Source: Pseudomonas palmensis (lineage in GTDB: Bacteria; Pseudomonadota; Gammaproteobacteria; Pseudomonadales; Pseudomonadaceae). From it: DNA of 40,232 nt. Of this stretch, positions 27,450 through 35,216 are shown in pieces. The stretch is from NCBI RefSeq assembly GCF_017848315.1, contig NZ_JAFKEC010000055.1, positions 1-40,232 of the forward strand, in the 5' to 3' direction. Position 1 is the first letter of the stretch; the number at the start of each line of letters is the position of its first letter. The position numbers and the translations under genes were made by a program. The notes beneath the pieces were generated by a model. The model made no database searches, was not told where the DNA came from, and saw only the letters and a list, made by a program, of their open reading frames with translations.

Positions 27450-28400
27450 TCAGTCGGCTGTCAGCACGTCCCTTCTGGCCGGCAACACTTCCAGCTCCCC
27501 GAACGACACCGACGCATCCACGTAGCGCAGCGCCGATTTCACGTCGCGCCAGCCCACGTGGGCCATCAGCGCTTTCATGTCCCAGCCATTGCCACTGGCC
27601 CAGGTGGCAAAGCCACGACGCAGCGAGTGGCTGCTGTAGAGGCTGGCGGGTAGCCCGGCATCTGCAAAAATCCGCCTCAGCAGCACGATCAGGCTGCCAC
27701 TGTTGAGCGCCTGCTCGCCCAGGTTGCCCCAGCGATCGAGCTTGCGAAACACCGGCCCGCGGGCGATGCCCGCCACGCTGATCCAGTCGATGTAGGCCTG
27801 TACCGGGCACAGGCTCTTCAGGGCAGGGGTGCGATGACTGACCCCGCGGCCCTGCCGGTCCCCTTTGCTTTGCGCCAGGTACAGCTGCATGCCCACGCCC
27901 GCCTGGGCCTGAATGTGCTCCACGCGCAGGCGCGCCAGTTCATCGCCCCTGAACCCTCGCCAGAACCCGATCAGCAGCAGGGCGACATCGCGCCGTGCGC
28001 GCAGCAGCTCGGGCAGGCAGTGCGCCTGTTGCGCCTGTGCGGCCTTGGTGTGCAGTGCGTCGACCGTGCGCTGCAGGTGTTCCAGGGTCAGGGCGGCTGC
28101 CTGGCGCTCCTGCGCCGGGTGCACCGCGCGTATGCCCTTGAGCATCTGGCGCACCAGCGGCGCCTTGGTGGGGTCGGGAAAGCCCTGGCTGGTGTGCCAC
28201 TGGCCCAGCGCGGCCAGGCGCTGGCGCAAGGTGTTGATCGAGTGCTGCTCGGCGTAATCGGCCAGGTAGCGCGCGATGCTGTCGGCCGTGGCCGGTAGAA
28301 AGCCACCCCAGCTCACCTCGAAATGCTCCACGGCCGCGCGGTAGCTGCGCCGCGTGTTGTCCCTTACGGCTGCGTCCAGGTAGCGATCGAGCTTGTTCAT
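27450..28400 (-). CDS. Tyrosine recombinase/integrase
   Basis: A 316-residue phage-integrase-family protein. An N-terminal SAM-like core-binding domain (about 8-95, DNTRRSYRAAVEHFEVSW to HPAQ) is followed by the catalytic domain with the first arginine in FWRGFRGDELARLR, the lysine region QSKGDRQG, the H-x-x-R box HSLRRGFATWA, the HVGW histidine and the nucleophilic tyrosine in SALRYVD. All catalytic positions look intact. ATG 28400 is chosen because GGAGAAC lies 6 bases upstream; in-frame starts at 28415 and 28439 lack one. It diverges from a KfrA-like gene. No other mobile-element gene, att duplication or tRNA is near, so it may serve a resident recombination role rather than mark a young island. 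Confidence 0.87.
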   Translation of the reverse strand: MNKLDRYLDAAVRDNTRRSYRAAVEHFEVSWGGFLPATADSIARYLADYAEQHSINTLRQRLAALGQWHTSQGFPDPTKAPLVRQMLKGIRAVHPAQERQAAALTLEHLQRTVDALHTKAAQAQQAHCLPELLRARRDVALLLIGFWRGFRGDELARLRVEHIQAQAGVGMQLYLAQSKGDRQGRGVSHRTPALKSLCPVQAYIDWISVAGIARGPVFRKLDRWGNLGEQALNSGSLIVLLRRIFADAGLPASLYSSHSLRRGFATWASGNGWDMKALMAHVGWRDVKSALRYVDASVSFGELEVLPARRDVLTAD

Positions 28401-28455
28401 CGGCAGGTTCTCCATCGGTGTATGGCTGAGCGACTGCAACCGGGCGTTTTTTGCC

Positions 28456-28469
28456 TATCACATGTGATA
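28456..28469. promoter_or_regulatory. Perfect 14-base palindrome in the recombinase/KfrA gap
   Basis: TATCACATGTGATA is fully self-complementary and continues as GC-1-palindrome-1-GC on the outside. It lies 56 bases upstream of the recombinase start on its own strand, in an AT-rich divergent gap, so it could be an operator for the KfrA-like protein or a recombinase site. Confidence 0.5.
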
Positions 28470-28529
28470 AGCCTTGATTATTTCATCTTTTATTCTGATT
28501 TCTATAGGCATTTTTTCAATTTCATTTAG

Positions 28530-28543
28530 TATGTATCTACATA
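28530..28543. promoter_or_regulatory. Inverted repeat upstream of the KfrA-like gene
   Basis: TATGTA-TC-TACATA is a perfect dyad 34 bases before the KfrA-like start. It is directly followed by GTACGTAC (28544-28551), another self-complementary octamer. KfrA proteins of plasmids repress their own promoters through such dyads, so autoregulation here is a reasonable guess. Confidence 0.45.
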
Positions 28544-28577
28544 GTACGTACCACATTACGAAATAGTAGGAGCACCC

Positions 28578-29600
28578 ATGGCCCGTGGCGGTATCAACAA
28601 GGCAATCGTGCAGAAGGCGCGTCAGGCGCTATTGGCCCGTGGCGAACACCCCAGTATCGATGCCGTACGCATCGAGCTGGGCAACACCGGGTCCAAGACC
28701 ACGATTCACCGCTACCTCAAGGAGCTGGACGCGCAGCAACCGACACTGGCAGCGGACAAGCCGGGCATGAGCGAAGCCCTGGCCAACCTGGTCAGTCAGC
28801 TGGCCCAGCAACTGGTGGAGGAGGGCGACGCGCGTATCGAAGCGGCGCAGAACGTGTTCGACCATGAAAAGGCGGCCTTGCAGGGCGAACTGCAGGCGAT
28901 CCAGCAGGCGCTGGCGACCCTGCAGCAGCAACACCAGATTCAGGCCGAGGCGCTGGCGGGTGAGTCGGCGCAGCTGGCCACGACCCGCAGTACCCTGCAG
29001 ACCGAGCAGACGCGCAATGCCACCTTGAATCAGGCGGTAGGTGAGTTGAACCTGCGCCTGAACGACAAGGACGAGCAGATCCAGTCGCTGGAAGACAAGC
29101 ACCAGCATGCCCGCGATGCGCTGGAGCATTACCGCACCGCCACCCGTGAGCAGCGCGAGCAGGATCAGCGCCGGCATGAGGCGCAGGTACAGCAGTTGCA
29201 GGTCGAGGTGCGTCAGTTGCAGCAGAGCCTGATCGTCAAGCAGGACGAACTGACGCGGCTCAACCGCGACAACGAGCGCTTGCTGGTGGAGGCGCGGCAG
29301 GTGCAGCGTGAGCGGCAGGCGCTGCAGGACCAGCAGGCGCAACAGGCACAGGAGATCAAGACCTTGATGGCCAGCCTGGCGCAGTCGCTGGGTGCGCGGG
29401 AGGAGCTGTTGCGGCAGAACCAGGTGCTGGGGCAGCAGGTGGAGCAGGGGGCGGGTGAACAACGCCAGCAACAGCAGGTGATTGAGCAATTGCAGGCGCA
29501 GGTCGAGCAGCGCGATGCAGAGCTGGAGGCCTTGAAGGCAAAGGAGCAAGCCTCAGACCAAGCTGAAGCCGAGCAGACAGGGCTGCCGACTCACCCCTGA
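28578..29600 (+). CDS. KfrA-like DNA-binding coiled-coil protein
   Basis: A 340-residue protein with an N-terminal KfrA_N DNA-binding domain (about 1-115; INKAIVQKARQALLARGEHPSIDAVRIELGNTGSKTTIHRYLKEL) and a long glutamine- and glutamate-rich coiled coil (about 90-330) with no cysteine or membrane segment. TAGGAG before ATG 28578 gives the start. KfrA of IncP and IncU plasmids binds its own promoter and, through its alpha-helical tail, helps plasmid organisation and stability. On a chromosome such a protein may structure DNA or repress the neighbouring recombinase. Its position head-to-head with a tyrosine recombinase across a palindrome-rich gap suggests a functional pair. No partition genes (parA/parB) are nearby. 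Confidence 0.85.
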   Translation: MARGGINKAIVQKARQALLARGEHPSIDAVRIELGNTGSKTTIHRYLKELDAQQPTLAADKPGMSEALANLVSQLAQQLVEEGDARIEAAQNVFDHEKAALQGELQAIQQALATLQQQHQIQAEALAGESAQLATTRSTLQTEQTRNATLNQAVGELNLRLNDKDEQIQSLEDKHQHARDALEHYRTATREQREQDQRRHEAQVQQLQVEVRQLQQSLIVKQDELTRLNRDNERLLVEARQVQRERQALQDQQAQQAQEIKTLMASLAQSLGAREELLRQNQVLGQQVEQGAGEQRQQQQVIEQLQAQVEQRDAELEALKAKEQASDQAEAEQTGLPTHP

Positions 29601-29624
29601 CAGGGCAGGGTGCGTTGCAGCGAA

Positions 29625-29650
29625 TCTAGGAGCCGGCCTTGCCGGCGTCT
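29625..29650. repeat. Solitary REP element
   Basis: A single copy of the REP core TAGGAGCCGGCCTTGCCGGC lies between the convergent KfrA-like gene (stop 29600) and the GNAT gene (stop 29662). It is the same family as the pairs at 4834-4914 and 8777-8832, but I see no inverted partner here. Confidence 0.75.
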
Positions 29651-29661
29651 TGGGGCGCCAG

Positions 29662-30177
29662 CTAGTCGCGCAATGACAAGCGCATCGCACACCGCCCCTG
29701 CAACCCTCGCGAAGCCTCGTACGCCATCTGCCGGCGCAACATACCGCTTAACGACGCCTCTTCCAGCCTCTCGAAACCCAACCGTGCATAAAACGGTGCA
29801 TTCCACGGCACCGCCACAAAGGTGGTGAGGGTCAGGGCCGCGAAGCCCTGGGCCTCGGCATGCGCGCGCACGGCCGCAATCAATCGCCGACCCAGGCCCT
29901 GGCCTTGCTGCGCATGATCCACCGCCAGCTCTTCGATGTGCAGCGACTCATCGAACACGCTGGCACACACGAAGCCAATCGGGCGATCCCGCCCATCCAC
30001 CACCACCCACTCGAGCCCGGCAGCCACGAACTCCAGGTGCTCGACGCTGCTGAGCACCGTGTGCTCGGCAATCCACGCCAGTGCCGGCACTTGCACAAAG
30101 GCCTGGGCCGCAGAGCGCTCTATGGCAGGCAGCAGGGGAGCATCGGTAGGGGTGGCCAGGCGAATGGAAAAGGACAT
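29662..30177 (-). CDS. GNAT-family N-acetyltransferase
   Basis: A 171-residue GCN5-related acetyltransferase. It begins MSFSIRLATPTDAPLL, has the beta4 strand HIEELAVDHAQQGQGLGRRLI with the acetyl-CoA pyrophosphate loop QGQGLG (about residues 98-103), and the late motif NAPFYARLGFERL. The ATG at 30177 is used because the fold begins there; upstream in-frame codons to 30363 give non-conserved sequence. The ribosome site is weak. It is a lone gene, divergent from the flavin monooxygenase operon and separated from KfrA by a REP element. The acceptor, a small amine or protein N-terminus, cannot be deduced. Confidence 0.86.
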   Translation of the reverse strand: MSFSIRLATPTDAPLLPAIERSAAQAFVQVPALAWIAEHTVLSSVEHLEFVAAGLEWVVVDGRDRPIGFVCASVFDESLHIEELAVDHAQQGQGLGRRLIAAVRAHAEAQGFAALTLTTFVAVPWNAPFYARLGFERLEEASLSGMLRRQMAYEASRGLQGRCAMRLSLRD

Positions 30178-30343
30178 CGGGCACGCTCTGCAATGGGAAC
30201 CCACGCAGTCTGTGCAAAGCACCAGGGTTGTGCAAGCGCCCCTGGCATGGGCAATACGGGGGCACGCTTTTTCCTTGCCAGTGGCGACATAAATCATAAT
30301 TTCGCTAATACCCGGCGGCGCACAGAATGCGGGCAACCCCCTC

Positions 30344-31675
30344 ATGCAGAAGCGCACAGCCATGACCGTTGAAAAAACCCGAATTGATACGCTTGTAGTA
30401 GGCGCCGGTCAGGCCGGCGTGGCCATGAGTGAGCACCTGGGCCGCCTCGGGGTGCAGCACCTGGTGCTGGAACGCAACCGCATCGCCGAAGCCTGGCGCA
30501 CCGGTCGCTGGGACTCGCTGGTGGCCAACGGCCCGGCCTGGCACGACCGCTTCCCGGGCCTGGAATTCGAAGGCCTGGATGCCGATGCCTTCGCCGGCAA
30601 GGATCAGGTGGCGGCCTACTTCGAGACCTATGCCAAGAAGATCGACGCGCCCATTCGTACCGGTGTCGAAGTGCTCAAGGTCGAACGCAACGAAGGTCGC
30701 CCGGGCTTTACGGTGCAGACCTCCACGGGCCTGATCGAGGCCAACCAGGTGGTGGTGGCCACCGGGCCGTTCCAGCGCCCGGTGATCCCGCCCATCGCCC
30801 CGCAGCTTCCCGGCATCACCCAGCTGCATTCGGCCGACTACCACAACCCCCGGCAATTGCCCGAAGGCGCGGTGCTGGTGGTGGGCGCGGGCTCCTCGGG
30901 TGTGCAGATCGCCGATGAACTGCAGCGCGCCGGCAAGCAGGTGTACCTGTCGGTGGGCGCGCACGATCGCCCGCCACGCGCCTACCGCAATCGCGACTTC
31001 TGCTGGTGGCTGGGGGTGCTCGGCCTGTGGGACGCCGAAGGCGTGCAGCCCGGCAAGGAGCACGTGACCATCGCGGTCAGCGGTGCCCGTGGCGGACATA
31101 CCGTGGACTTTCGCAAGCTGGCCCACCAGGGCATCACGCTGGTGGGCCTGACCCGCGCATTCGATCAAGGTGTGGTCAGCTTCGAGGCCAACCTGGCCGA
31201 GAACATCGCCCGCGGCGACGAGAACTACCTGGCGCTGCTCGATGCCGCCGACGACTACATTGCACGCAACGGCCTGGACCTGCCCGAAGAACCCGAAGCA
31301 CGCCACATGCTGCCCGACCCGCAGTGCCTGACCCAACCGATTCTTGAGCTGGACCTGGCCAAGGCCGGTGTCACCTCGATCATCTGGGCCACCGGCTACT
31401 CGACCGACTACAGCTGGCTGAAGGTCGATGCCTTCAAGCCCGACGGCAAGCCACAGCATCAGCGCGGTGTGTCCCGCGAACCGGGGATCTATTTCGTCGG
31501 CCTGCCGTGGCTGTCGCGCCGTGGCTCCGCCTTTATCTGGGGCGTGTGGCACGACGCCCGGCACATCGCCGAGCACATCGTGAAACAGCGCACCTATTTC
31601 GACTACCGCGACGCCGCGCAACGCGAGGCTGCCGCCCACTGTGATTCCAACGTCCAGAAACTGGGAGTACGTTGA
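30344..31675 (+). CDS. Flavin-containing monooxygenase (FMO/CzcO-like)
   Basis: A 443-residue FAD- and NADPH-dependent monooxygenase. The FAD-binding dinucleotide fold is VVGAGQAGVAMSEHL (about residues 19-33), a second Rossmann motif VVGAGSSGVQIADEL (about 185) binds NADPH, and ATGYSTDYSWL near the C-terminus matches the ATGY box of this superfamily. ATG 30362 with AGAAG upstream is an equally good start, giving 437 residues. The enzyme probably N-oxygenates an amine or does a Baeyer-Villiger step. It heads a tightly packed operon with Rid-family, DUF1028 and ArgE-like genes and a polyamine-type binding protein, which favours a nitrogenous substrate. The stop shares one base with the next start (TGATG). 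Confidence 0.87.
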   Translation: MQKRTAMTVEKTRIDTLVVGAGQAGVAMSEHLGRLGVQHLVLERNRIAEAWRTGRWDSLVANGPAWHDRFPGLEFEGLDADAFAGKDQVAAYFETYAKKIDAPIRTGVEVLKVERNEGRPGFTVQTSTGLIEANQVVVATGPFQRPVIPPIAPQLPGITQLHSADYHNPRQLPEGAVLVVGAGSSGVQIADELQRAGKQVYLSVGAHDRPPRAYRNRDFCWWLGVLGLWDAEGVQPGKEHVTIAVSGARGGHTVDFRKLAHQGITLVGLTRAFDQGVVSFEANLAENIARGDENYLALLDAADDYIARNGLDLPEEPEARHMLPDPQCLTQPILELDLAKAGVTSIIWATGYSTDYSWLKVDAFKPDGKPQHQRGVSREPGIYFVGLPWLSRRGSAFIWGVWHDARHIAEHIVKQRTYFDYRDAAQREAAAHCDSNVQKLGVR

Positions 31676-32085
31676 TGCCTACCCATACCCGCATCCGCAT
31701 GTTCAACACCAAGGATACCTACCCCAACCAGACCCTGGACAACGACCTGTGCCAGGCCGTGCGTGCCGGCAACACGGTCTACGTGCGTGGCCAGGTGGGC
31801 ACCGATTTCGACGGTCAACTGGTCGGCCTTGGCGACCCACGGGCCCAGGCCGAGCAGGCCATGCGCAACGTCAAGCAACTGCTCGAAGAAGCCGGCAGCG
31901 ACCTGAGCCACATCGTCAAGACCACCACCTACCTGATCGACCCGCGCTACCGCGAGCCGGTGTACCAGGAGGTCGGCAAATGGCTCAAGGGCGTGTTTCC
32001 GATTTCCACCGGGCTGGTGGTCAGTGCCCTGGGCCAACCGCAATGGCTGATGGAAATCGACGTGATCGCGGTGATCCCCGAATAA
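31675..32085 (+). CDS. Rid-family (YjgF/YER057c/UK114) protein
   Basis: A 136-residue Rid protein, expected to form trimers. VRAGNTVYVRGQVGTDFDGQLV, the GDPRAQAEQAMRNVKQLLEEAGSDLSHIVKTTTYL core and a C-terminal strand near MEIDVIAVIP are typical. The arginine that in RidA holds the imine substrate is missing: the expected P-x-R region reads PISTG at 109-113. This places it with Rid subgroups whose reaction is unknown rather than with true RidA 2-aminoacrylate deaminases. The start is ATG 31675, overlapping the monooxygenase stop, with GGGAG upstream. In an operon with a flavin monooxygenase and an M20 hydrolase it may process an unstable imine or enamine intermediate. Confidence 0.87.
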   Translation: MPTHTRIRMFNTKDTYPNQTLDNDLCQAVRAGNTVYVRGQVGTDFDGQLVGLGDPRAQAEQAMRNVKQLLEEAGSDLSHIVKTTTYLIDPRYREPVYQEVGKWLKGVFPISTGLVVSALGQPQWLMEIDVIAVIPE

Positions 32086-32095
32086 GGAGCGGCAC

Positions 32096-32770
32096 ATGAC
32101 TTTTTCTATCGTCGGACGCTGCGCCGAAACCGGCCAGCTGGGTATCGCCATCAGCTCGTCGAGCATCGCCGTGGGCGCGCGTTGCCCCTGGCTGCGCGCC
32201 GGCGTGGGCGCGGTGTCGAGCCAGAACATCACGTTGCCGGCGCTGGGCCCGCAGATACTCGATGGCCTGGCCGACGGGCTGGCCCCCGCCACGGCCCTGG
32301 ACCAGGCGCTGTCGAGCAATGGCTATGGCCAGTACCGTCAGGTAGCGGTGGTGGATGCCCAGGGGCGCACCGCACTCTTCAGTGGCAGCCACGCACTGGG
32401 CACCCACAATGCAGTGGCAGGCGATCAATGCGTGGCCGCCGGCAACCTGCTGGCCAGCAGCGCGGTGATCGAACGCATGGTCGAGGCCTTCGAGCGCAGC
32501 GAGGGCTGCCTGGCCGCCCGGTTGCTCACGGCATTGCAGGCGGGGCAGGCCGCAGGCGGCGAGGCCGGGGGGGTGCACTCGGCGGCACTGTCGGTGGTCG
32601 GCGACCTGACCTGGCCGATCGTCGACCTGCGGGTGGACTGGGCCGACGAGAATCCCATCGGCGAACTGCACAAACTGTGGACCGCCTATGAACCCCAGTT
32701 GCAGGACTACCTGACCCGCGCCCTGGACCCGACGCAGGCGCCCAGCTACGGAGTGCCCGGCGATGAGTGA
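32096..32770 (+). CDS. DUF1028 family protein (Ntn-hydrolase-like)
   Basis: A 224-residue DUF1028 protein. The N-terminus MTFSIVGRCAETGQLGIAISSSSIAVGARCPWL, the SSQNITLPALG segment, VVDAQGRTALFSGSH and DLTWPIVDLRVDW are the familiar blocks. The fold resembles Ntn hydrolases, but a reaction has not been established as far as I know. AAGGAG before ATG 32096 supports the start, and the stop overlaps the next gene by 8 bases, so it is translated with its neighbours. Such proteins recur beside Rid-family and amidohydrolase or M20 genes, which suggests amide hydrolysis in the same pathway; that is inference. Confidence 0.86.
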   Translation: MTFSIVGRCAETGQLGIAISSSSIAVGARCPWLRAGVGAVSSQNITLPALGPQILDGLADGLAPATALDQALSSNGYGQYRQVAVVDAQGRTALFSGSHALGTHNAVAGDQCVAAGNLLASSAVIERMVEAFERSEGCLAARLLTALQAGQAAGGEAGGVHSAALSVVGDLTWPIVDLRVDWADENPIGELHKLWTAYEPQLQDYLTRALDPTQAPSYGVPGDE

Positions 32771-33923
32771 ATGGCGCAGCCGCACCCTGCTGGCGCAGCT
32801 GGTCGGCTTCGCCACGGTGAGTCGGGATTCGAACCTGGCGCTGATCGAGTTCGTGCGCGATTACCTGGACGATCTGGGGGTGGACTGCGAGCTGATCTAC
32901 AACGCCGAACGCACCAAGGCCAACCTGCTGGCCAGCATCGGCCCGGGTGTGGAGGGTGGCGTGGTGCTGTCCGGACACACCGATGTGGTACCGGTGGACG
33001 GCCAGGCCTGGACGGTGCCGCCGTTCGACCTGAGCGAGCAGGACGGCAAGCTGTACGGCCGGGGCACTGCCGACATGAAAGGCTACCTGGCCTCGGTGCT
33101 GGCGGCGGTGCCGCTGTTTCTGGCAAGCCCGTTGCGCCGCCCGGTACACCTGGCGTTTTCGTATGACGAAGAGGTGGGTTGCCTGGGGGTACGCAGCCTG
33201 CTCGAGGTGTTGCCACGGCGTATCCCGATGCCGGCGCTGTGCCTGATCGGCGAACCCACCGAACTCAAGCCGGTGCTCGGGCACAAGGGCAAGCTGGCCA
33301 TGCGCTGCCATGTGCACGGCGCGGCCTGTCATTCGGCCTACGCGCCCTATGGCGTCAACGCCATCGAGCAGGCGGCGCGGCTGATCGGCCAGCTGGGGGC
33401 AATCGGTAAGCGTCTGGCGGCGCCGGAGCTTCACGACGAACGATTTGACCCGGCATTTTCGACCGTGCAGGTGGGCACGATCCAGGGCGGCACGGCGCTG
33501 AACATCGTGCCGGCCGATTGCCGTTTCGATTTCGAGGTGCGGGCGCTGCCGGCGTTCGCCCCGCAAGCGGTGGCCGATGAATTGCAGGCGTTTGCCGCGC
33601 GCGAAGTAGTGCCGGCGATGCAGGCGGTCAATGCCGACAGCGGCATTCGTTTCGAAGCACTGTCGAGCTACCCGGGGCTTGCCACGCCACCGGACAGCGC
33701 GGCGGCGCAGCTGATTGCCCGGCTGTGCGGCAGCGATGCCTTCAGCACGGTGGCCTTTGGCACCGAAGGCGGGCTGTTCGACCAGGCGGGGATACCGGCG
33801 GTGGTCTGCGGGCCGGGCAGCATGGACCAGGGACACAAGCCGGACGAATACGTCAGCGTCGAACAGCTGGCTGGTTGTGACCGGCTGATGGAGCGTCTGG
33901 CGGCGTTTTTGAGCGAGACATAA
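32763..33923 (+). CDS. M20-family deacylase, acetylornithine deacetylase (ArgE)-like
   Basis: A 386-residue binuclear-zinc M20 amidohydrolase. Ligand and catalytic positions are visible: H72 and D74 in SGHTDVVP, D104 in GTADMKG, the general base E136 with E137 in SYDEEVG, E164 in LIGEPTELKP, and H358 in GHKPDEY. The dimerisation lid lies at about 180-290. ArgE-type enzymes free amino acids from N-acyl forms. Here the gene sits in a catabolic operon and overlaps the DUF1028 gene by 8 bases, so it is more likely to remove an acyl group from an imported or oxidised compound than to serve arginine synthesis. The substrate is not readable. Confidence 0.86.
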   Translation: MSEWRSRTLLAQLVGFATVSRDSNLALIEFVRDYLDDLGVDCELIYNAERTKANLLASIGPGVEGGVVLSGHTDVVPVDGQAWTVPPFDLSEQDGKLYGRGTADMKGYLASVLAAVPLFLASPLRRPVHLAFSYDEEVGCLGVRSLLEVLPRRIPMPALCLIGEPTELKPVLGHKGKLAMRCHVHGAACHSAYAPYGVNAIEQAARLIGQLGAIGKRLAAPELHDERFDPAFSTVQVGTIQGGTALNIVPADCRFDFEVRALPAFAPQAVADELQAFAAREVVPAMQAVNADSGIRFEALSSYPGLATPPDSAAAQLIARLCGSDAFSTVAFGTEGGLFDQAGIPAVVCGPGSMDQGHKPDEYVSVEQLAGCDRLMERLAAFLSET

Positions 33924-33981
33924 CACACAGATCGGCATACGAGCCGGCCAACGTTGCACCTTTTACTGCCGTAGAGCAGGA

Positions 33982-34037
33982 CGACCGTACCCGCGGTCGC
34001 CTAACAAAACCCCGCCGGCGCGCACGAGCGTGCCGGC
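33982..34037 (+). other. Two stem-loops between the deacylase and binding-protein genes
   Basis: CGACCG (33982-33987) pairs with CGGTCG (33994-33999). Further on, GCCGGC-G-CGC and GCG-T-GCCGGC (34014-34037) form a ten-position stem with an ACGA loop and one mismatch. The second hairpin ends 6 bases before the ribosome site GAGGAAG of the binding protein. No U-tract follows, so transcript processing or stabilisation is likelier than termination. Confidence 0.5.
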
Positions 34038-34056
34038 CTAGTCGAGGAAGTGAGCC

Positions 34057-35097
34057 ATGACCCGATCCTTGCGTTGCAGCGTTCCGTTTGCCCTGGCCCT
34101 GTTGAGCAGTGCCGTGTTTGCCGCCCCGCAGAACCTGACCGTCATCTCGTTTGGCGGCGCCACCAAGCAGGCACAGGAAAAGGCCTACTTCCAGCCATTC
34201 AATGCCAGCGGTGCGGGCACCGTGGTGGCAGGCGAGTACAACGGCGAGCTGTCGAAAATCAAGGCCATGGTCGACGTCGGCCACACCAGCTGGGATGTGG
34301 TCGAGGTCGAAAGCCCCGAGCTGTTGCGCGGCTGTGATGAAGGCCTGTTCGAGAAACTCGACCCGCAACGTTTCGGTGACCAGGCCAATTTTGTGCCCGG
34401 CACCTTCACCGAGTGCGGCGTGGCCACCTATGTATGGTCGATGGTGATGGCCTACGACCATGCCAAGCTGGCCAAGGGGCCGACCTCATGGGCGGACTTC
34501 TGGAACGTGAAGGACTTCCCCGGCAAGCGCGGCCTGCGCAAGGGCGCCAAGTACACCCTGGAGATCGCCTTGCTCGCCGACGGCGTCAAGCCCGATGAGT
34601 TGTACAAGGTGCTCGGCACCCCTGAAGGGGTGAGCCGCGCGTTCGCCAAGCTGGACCAGATCAAGTCCAACATCCAGTGGTGGGAAGCCGGGGCGCAACC
34701 TGCGCAGTGGTTGATTGCCGGCGATGTGGTGATGAGCGCGGCGTACAACGGGCGCATCGCGGCTGCGCAGAAGGAGGGCATGAAGCTGAGCATCGTATGG
34801 CCGCAGAGCCTGTTCGACCCTGAATACTGGGCGGTGGTGAAGGGTACGCCGAACAAGAAACTGGCCGAGGATTTCATTGCGTTCGCCAGCCAGCCACAGG
34901 CGCAGAAGGTGTTCTCGGAAAACATTCCGTATGGCCCGGTAAACAAGCAGACCCTGGGTTTGCTGCCAGCCGAAGTACAGAAGCAGCTGCCCACTGCCGA
35001 AGCCAACCTGGCCCAGGCGCGAGCAGTGGATGCGGCGTTCTGGGTTGACCATGGCGAGGAGCTGGAACAACGCTTCAATGCCTGGGCGGCGCGCTGA
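34057..35097 (+). CDS. Polyamine-type ABC substrate-binding protein (PotD/PotF-like)
   Basis: A 346-residue periplasmic binding protein with a signal peptide cleaved near residue 22 (AVFA before APQNL). The mature chain shows the spermidine/putrescine-family pattern: LTVISFGGATKQAQEKAYFQPF, SWDVVEVESPELLRGCDEGLFEKLD, NIQWWEAGAQPAQWLIAGDVVMSAAYNGR and NIPYGPVN. ATG 34057 has GAGGAAG upstream. It is 133 bases after the deacylase on the same strand. No permease or ATPase gene follows; the next genes are unrelated lipoproteins. It must therefore share a transporter encoded elsewhere, or be an orphan sensor. The ligand may be an amine or an amide that the monooxygenase operon degrades. Confidence 0.87.
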   Translation: MTRSLRCSVPFALALLSSAVFAAPQNLTVISFGGATKQAQEKAYFQPFNASGAGTVVAGEYNGELSKIKAMVDVGHTSWDVVEVESPELLRGCDEGLFEKLDPQRFGDQANFVPGTFTECGVATYVWSMVMAYDHAKLAKGPTSWADFWNVKDFPGKRGLRKGAKYTLEIALLADGVKPDELYKVLGTPEGVSRAFAKLDQIKSNIQWWEAGAQPAQWLIAGDVVMSAAYNGRIAAAQKEGMKLSIVWPQSLFDPEYWAVVKGTPNKKLAEDFIAFASQPQAQKVFSENIPYGPVNKQTLGLLPAEVQKQLPTAEANLAQARAVDAAFWVDHGEELEQRFNAWAAR

Positions 35098-35128
35098 TTC
35101 GAGCCAATATCCCACCCAGGCCTTAGCC

Positions 35129-35158
35129 CCCGCTACTGATACTTCTGTCAGTAGCGGG
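35129..35158 (+). terminator. Candidate terminator hairpin after the binding-protein gene
   Basis: CCCGCTACTGA (35129-35139) and TCAGTAGCGGG (35148-35158) are perfect 11-base arms around an 8-base loop, 31 bases after the binding-protein stop. A U-tract is lacking (CTGGTGTT follows), so it may be a terminator aided by other factors or a 3'-end protecting hairpin. Confidence 0.6.
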
Positions 35159-35176
35159 CTGGTGTTGCTCACCGTT

Positions 35177-35205
35177 ACTGTTTGCCTTGCCGTTGGGCAG
35201 ACAGT
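35177..35205 (+). promoter_or_regulatory. Stem-loop abutting a ribosome-binding site
   Basis: ACTGTTTGCC (35177-35186) can pair with GGCAGACAGT (35196-35205) with a single G-U wobble and a nine-base loop. The hairpin ends exactly where the ribosome site GGGAG (35206-35210) of the small ORF at 35217 begins. It could gate translation of that ORF and, through it, the lipoprotein gene. Confidence 0.4.
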
Positions 35206-35216
35206 GGGAGAGCGAT

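Noticed and set aside
27407..29661. Recent integrative element or genomic island around the recombinase
   Set aside because: No flanking direct repeat, tRNA, phage or transfer gene is seen, and base composition of the two genes is close to the rest; only the intergenic gap is AT-rich.
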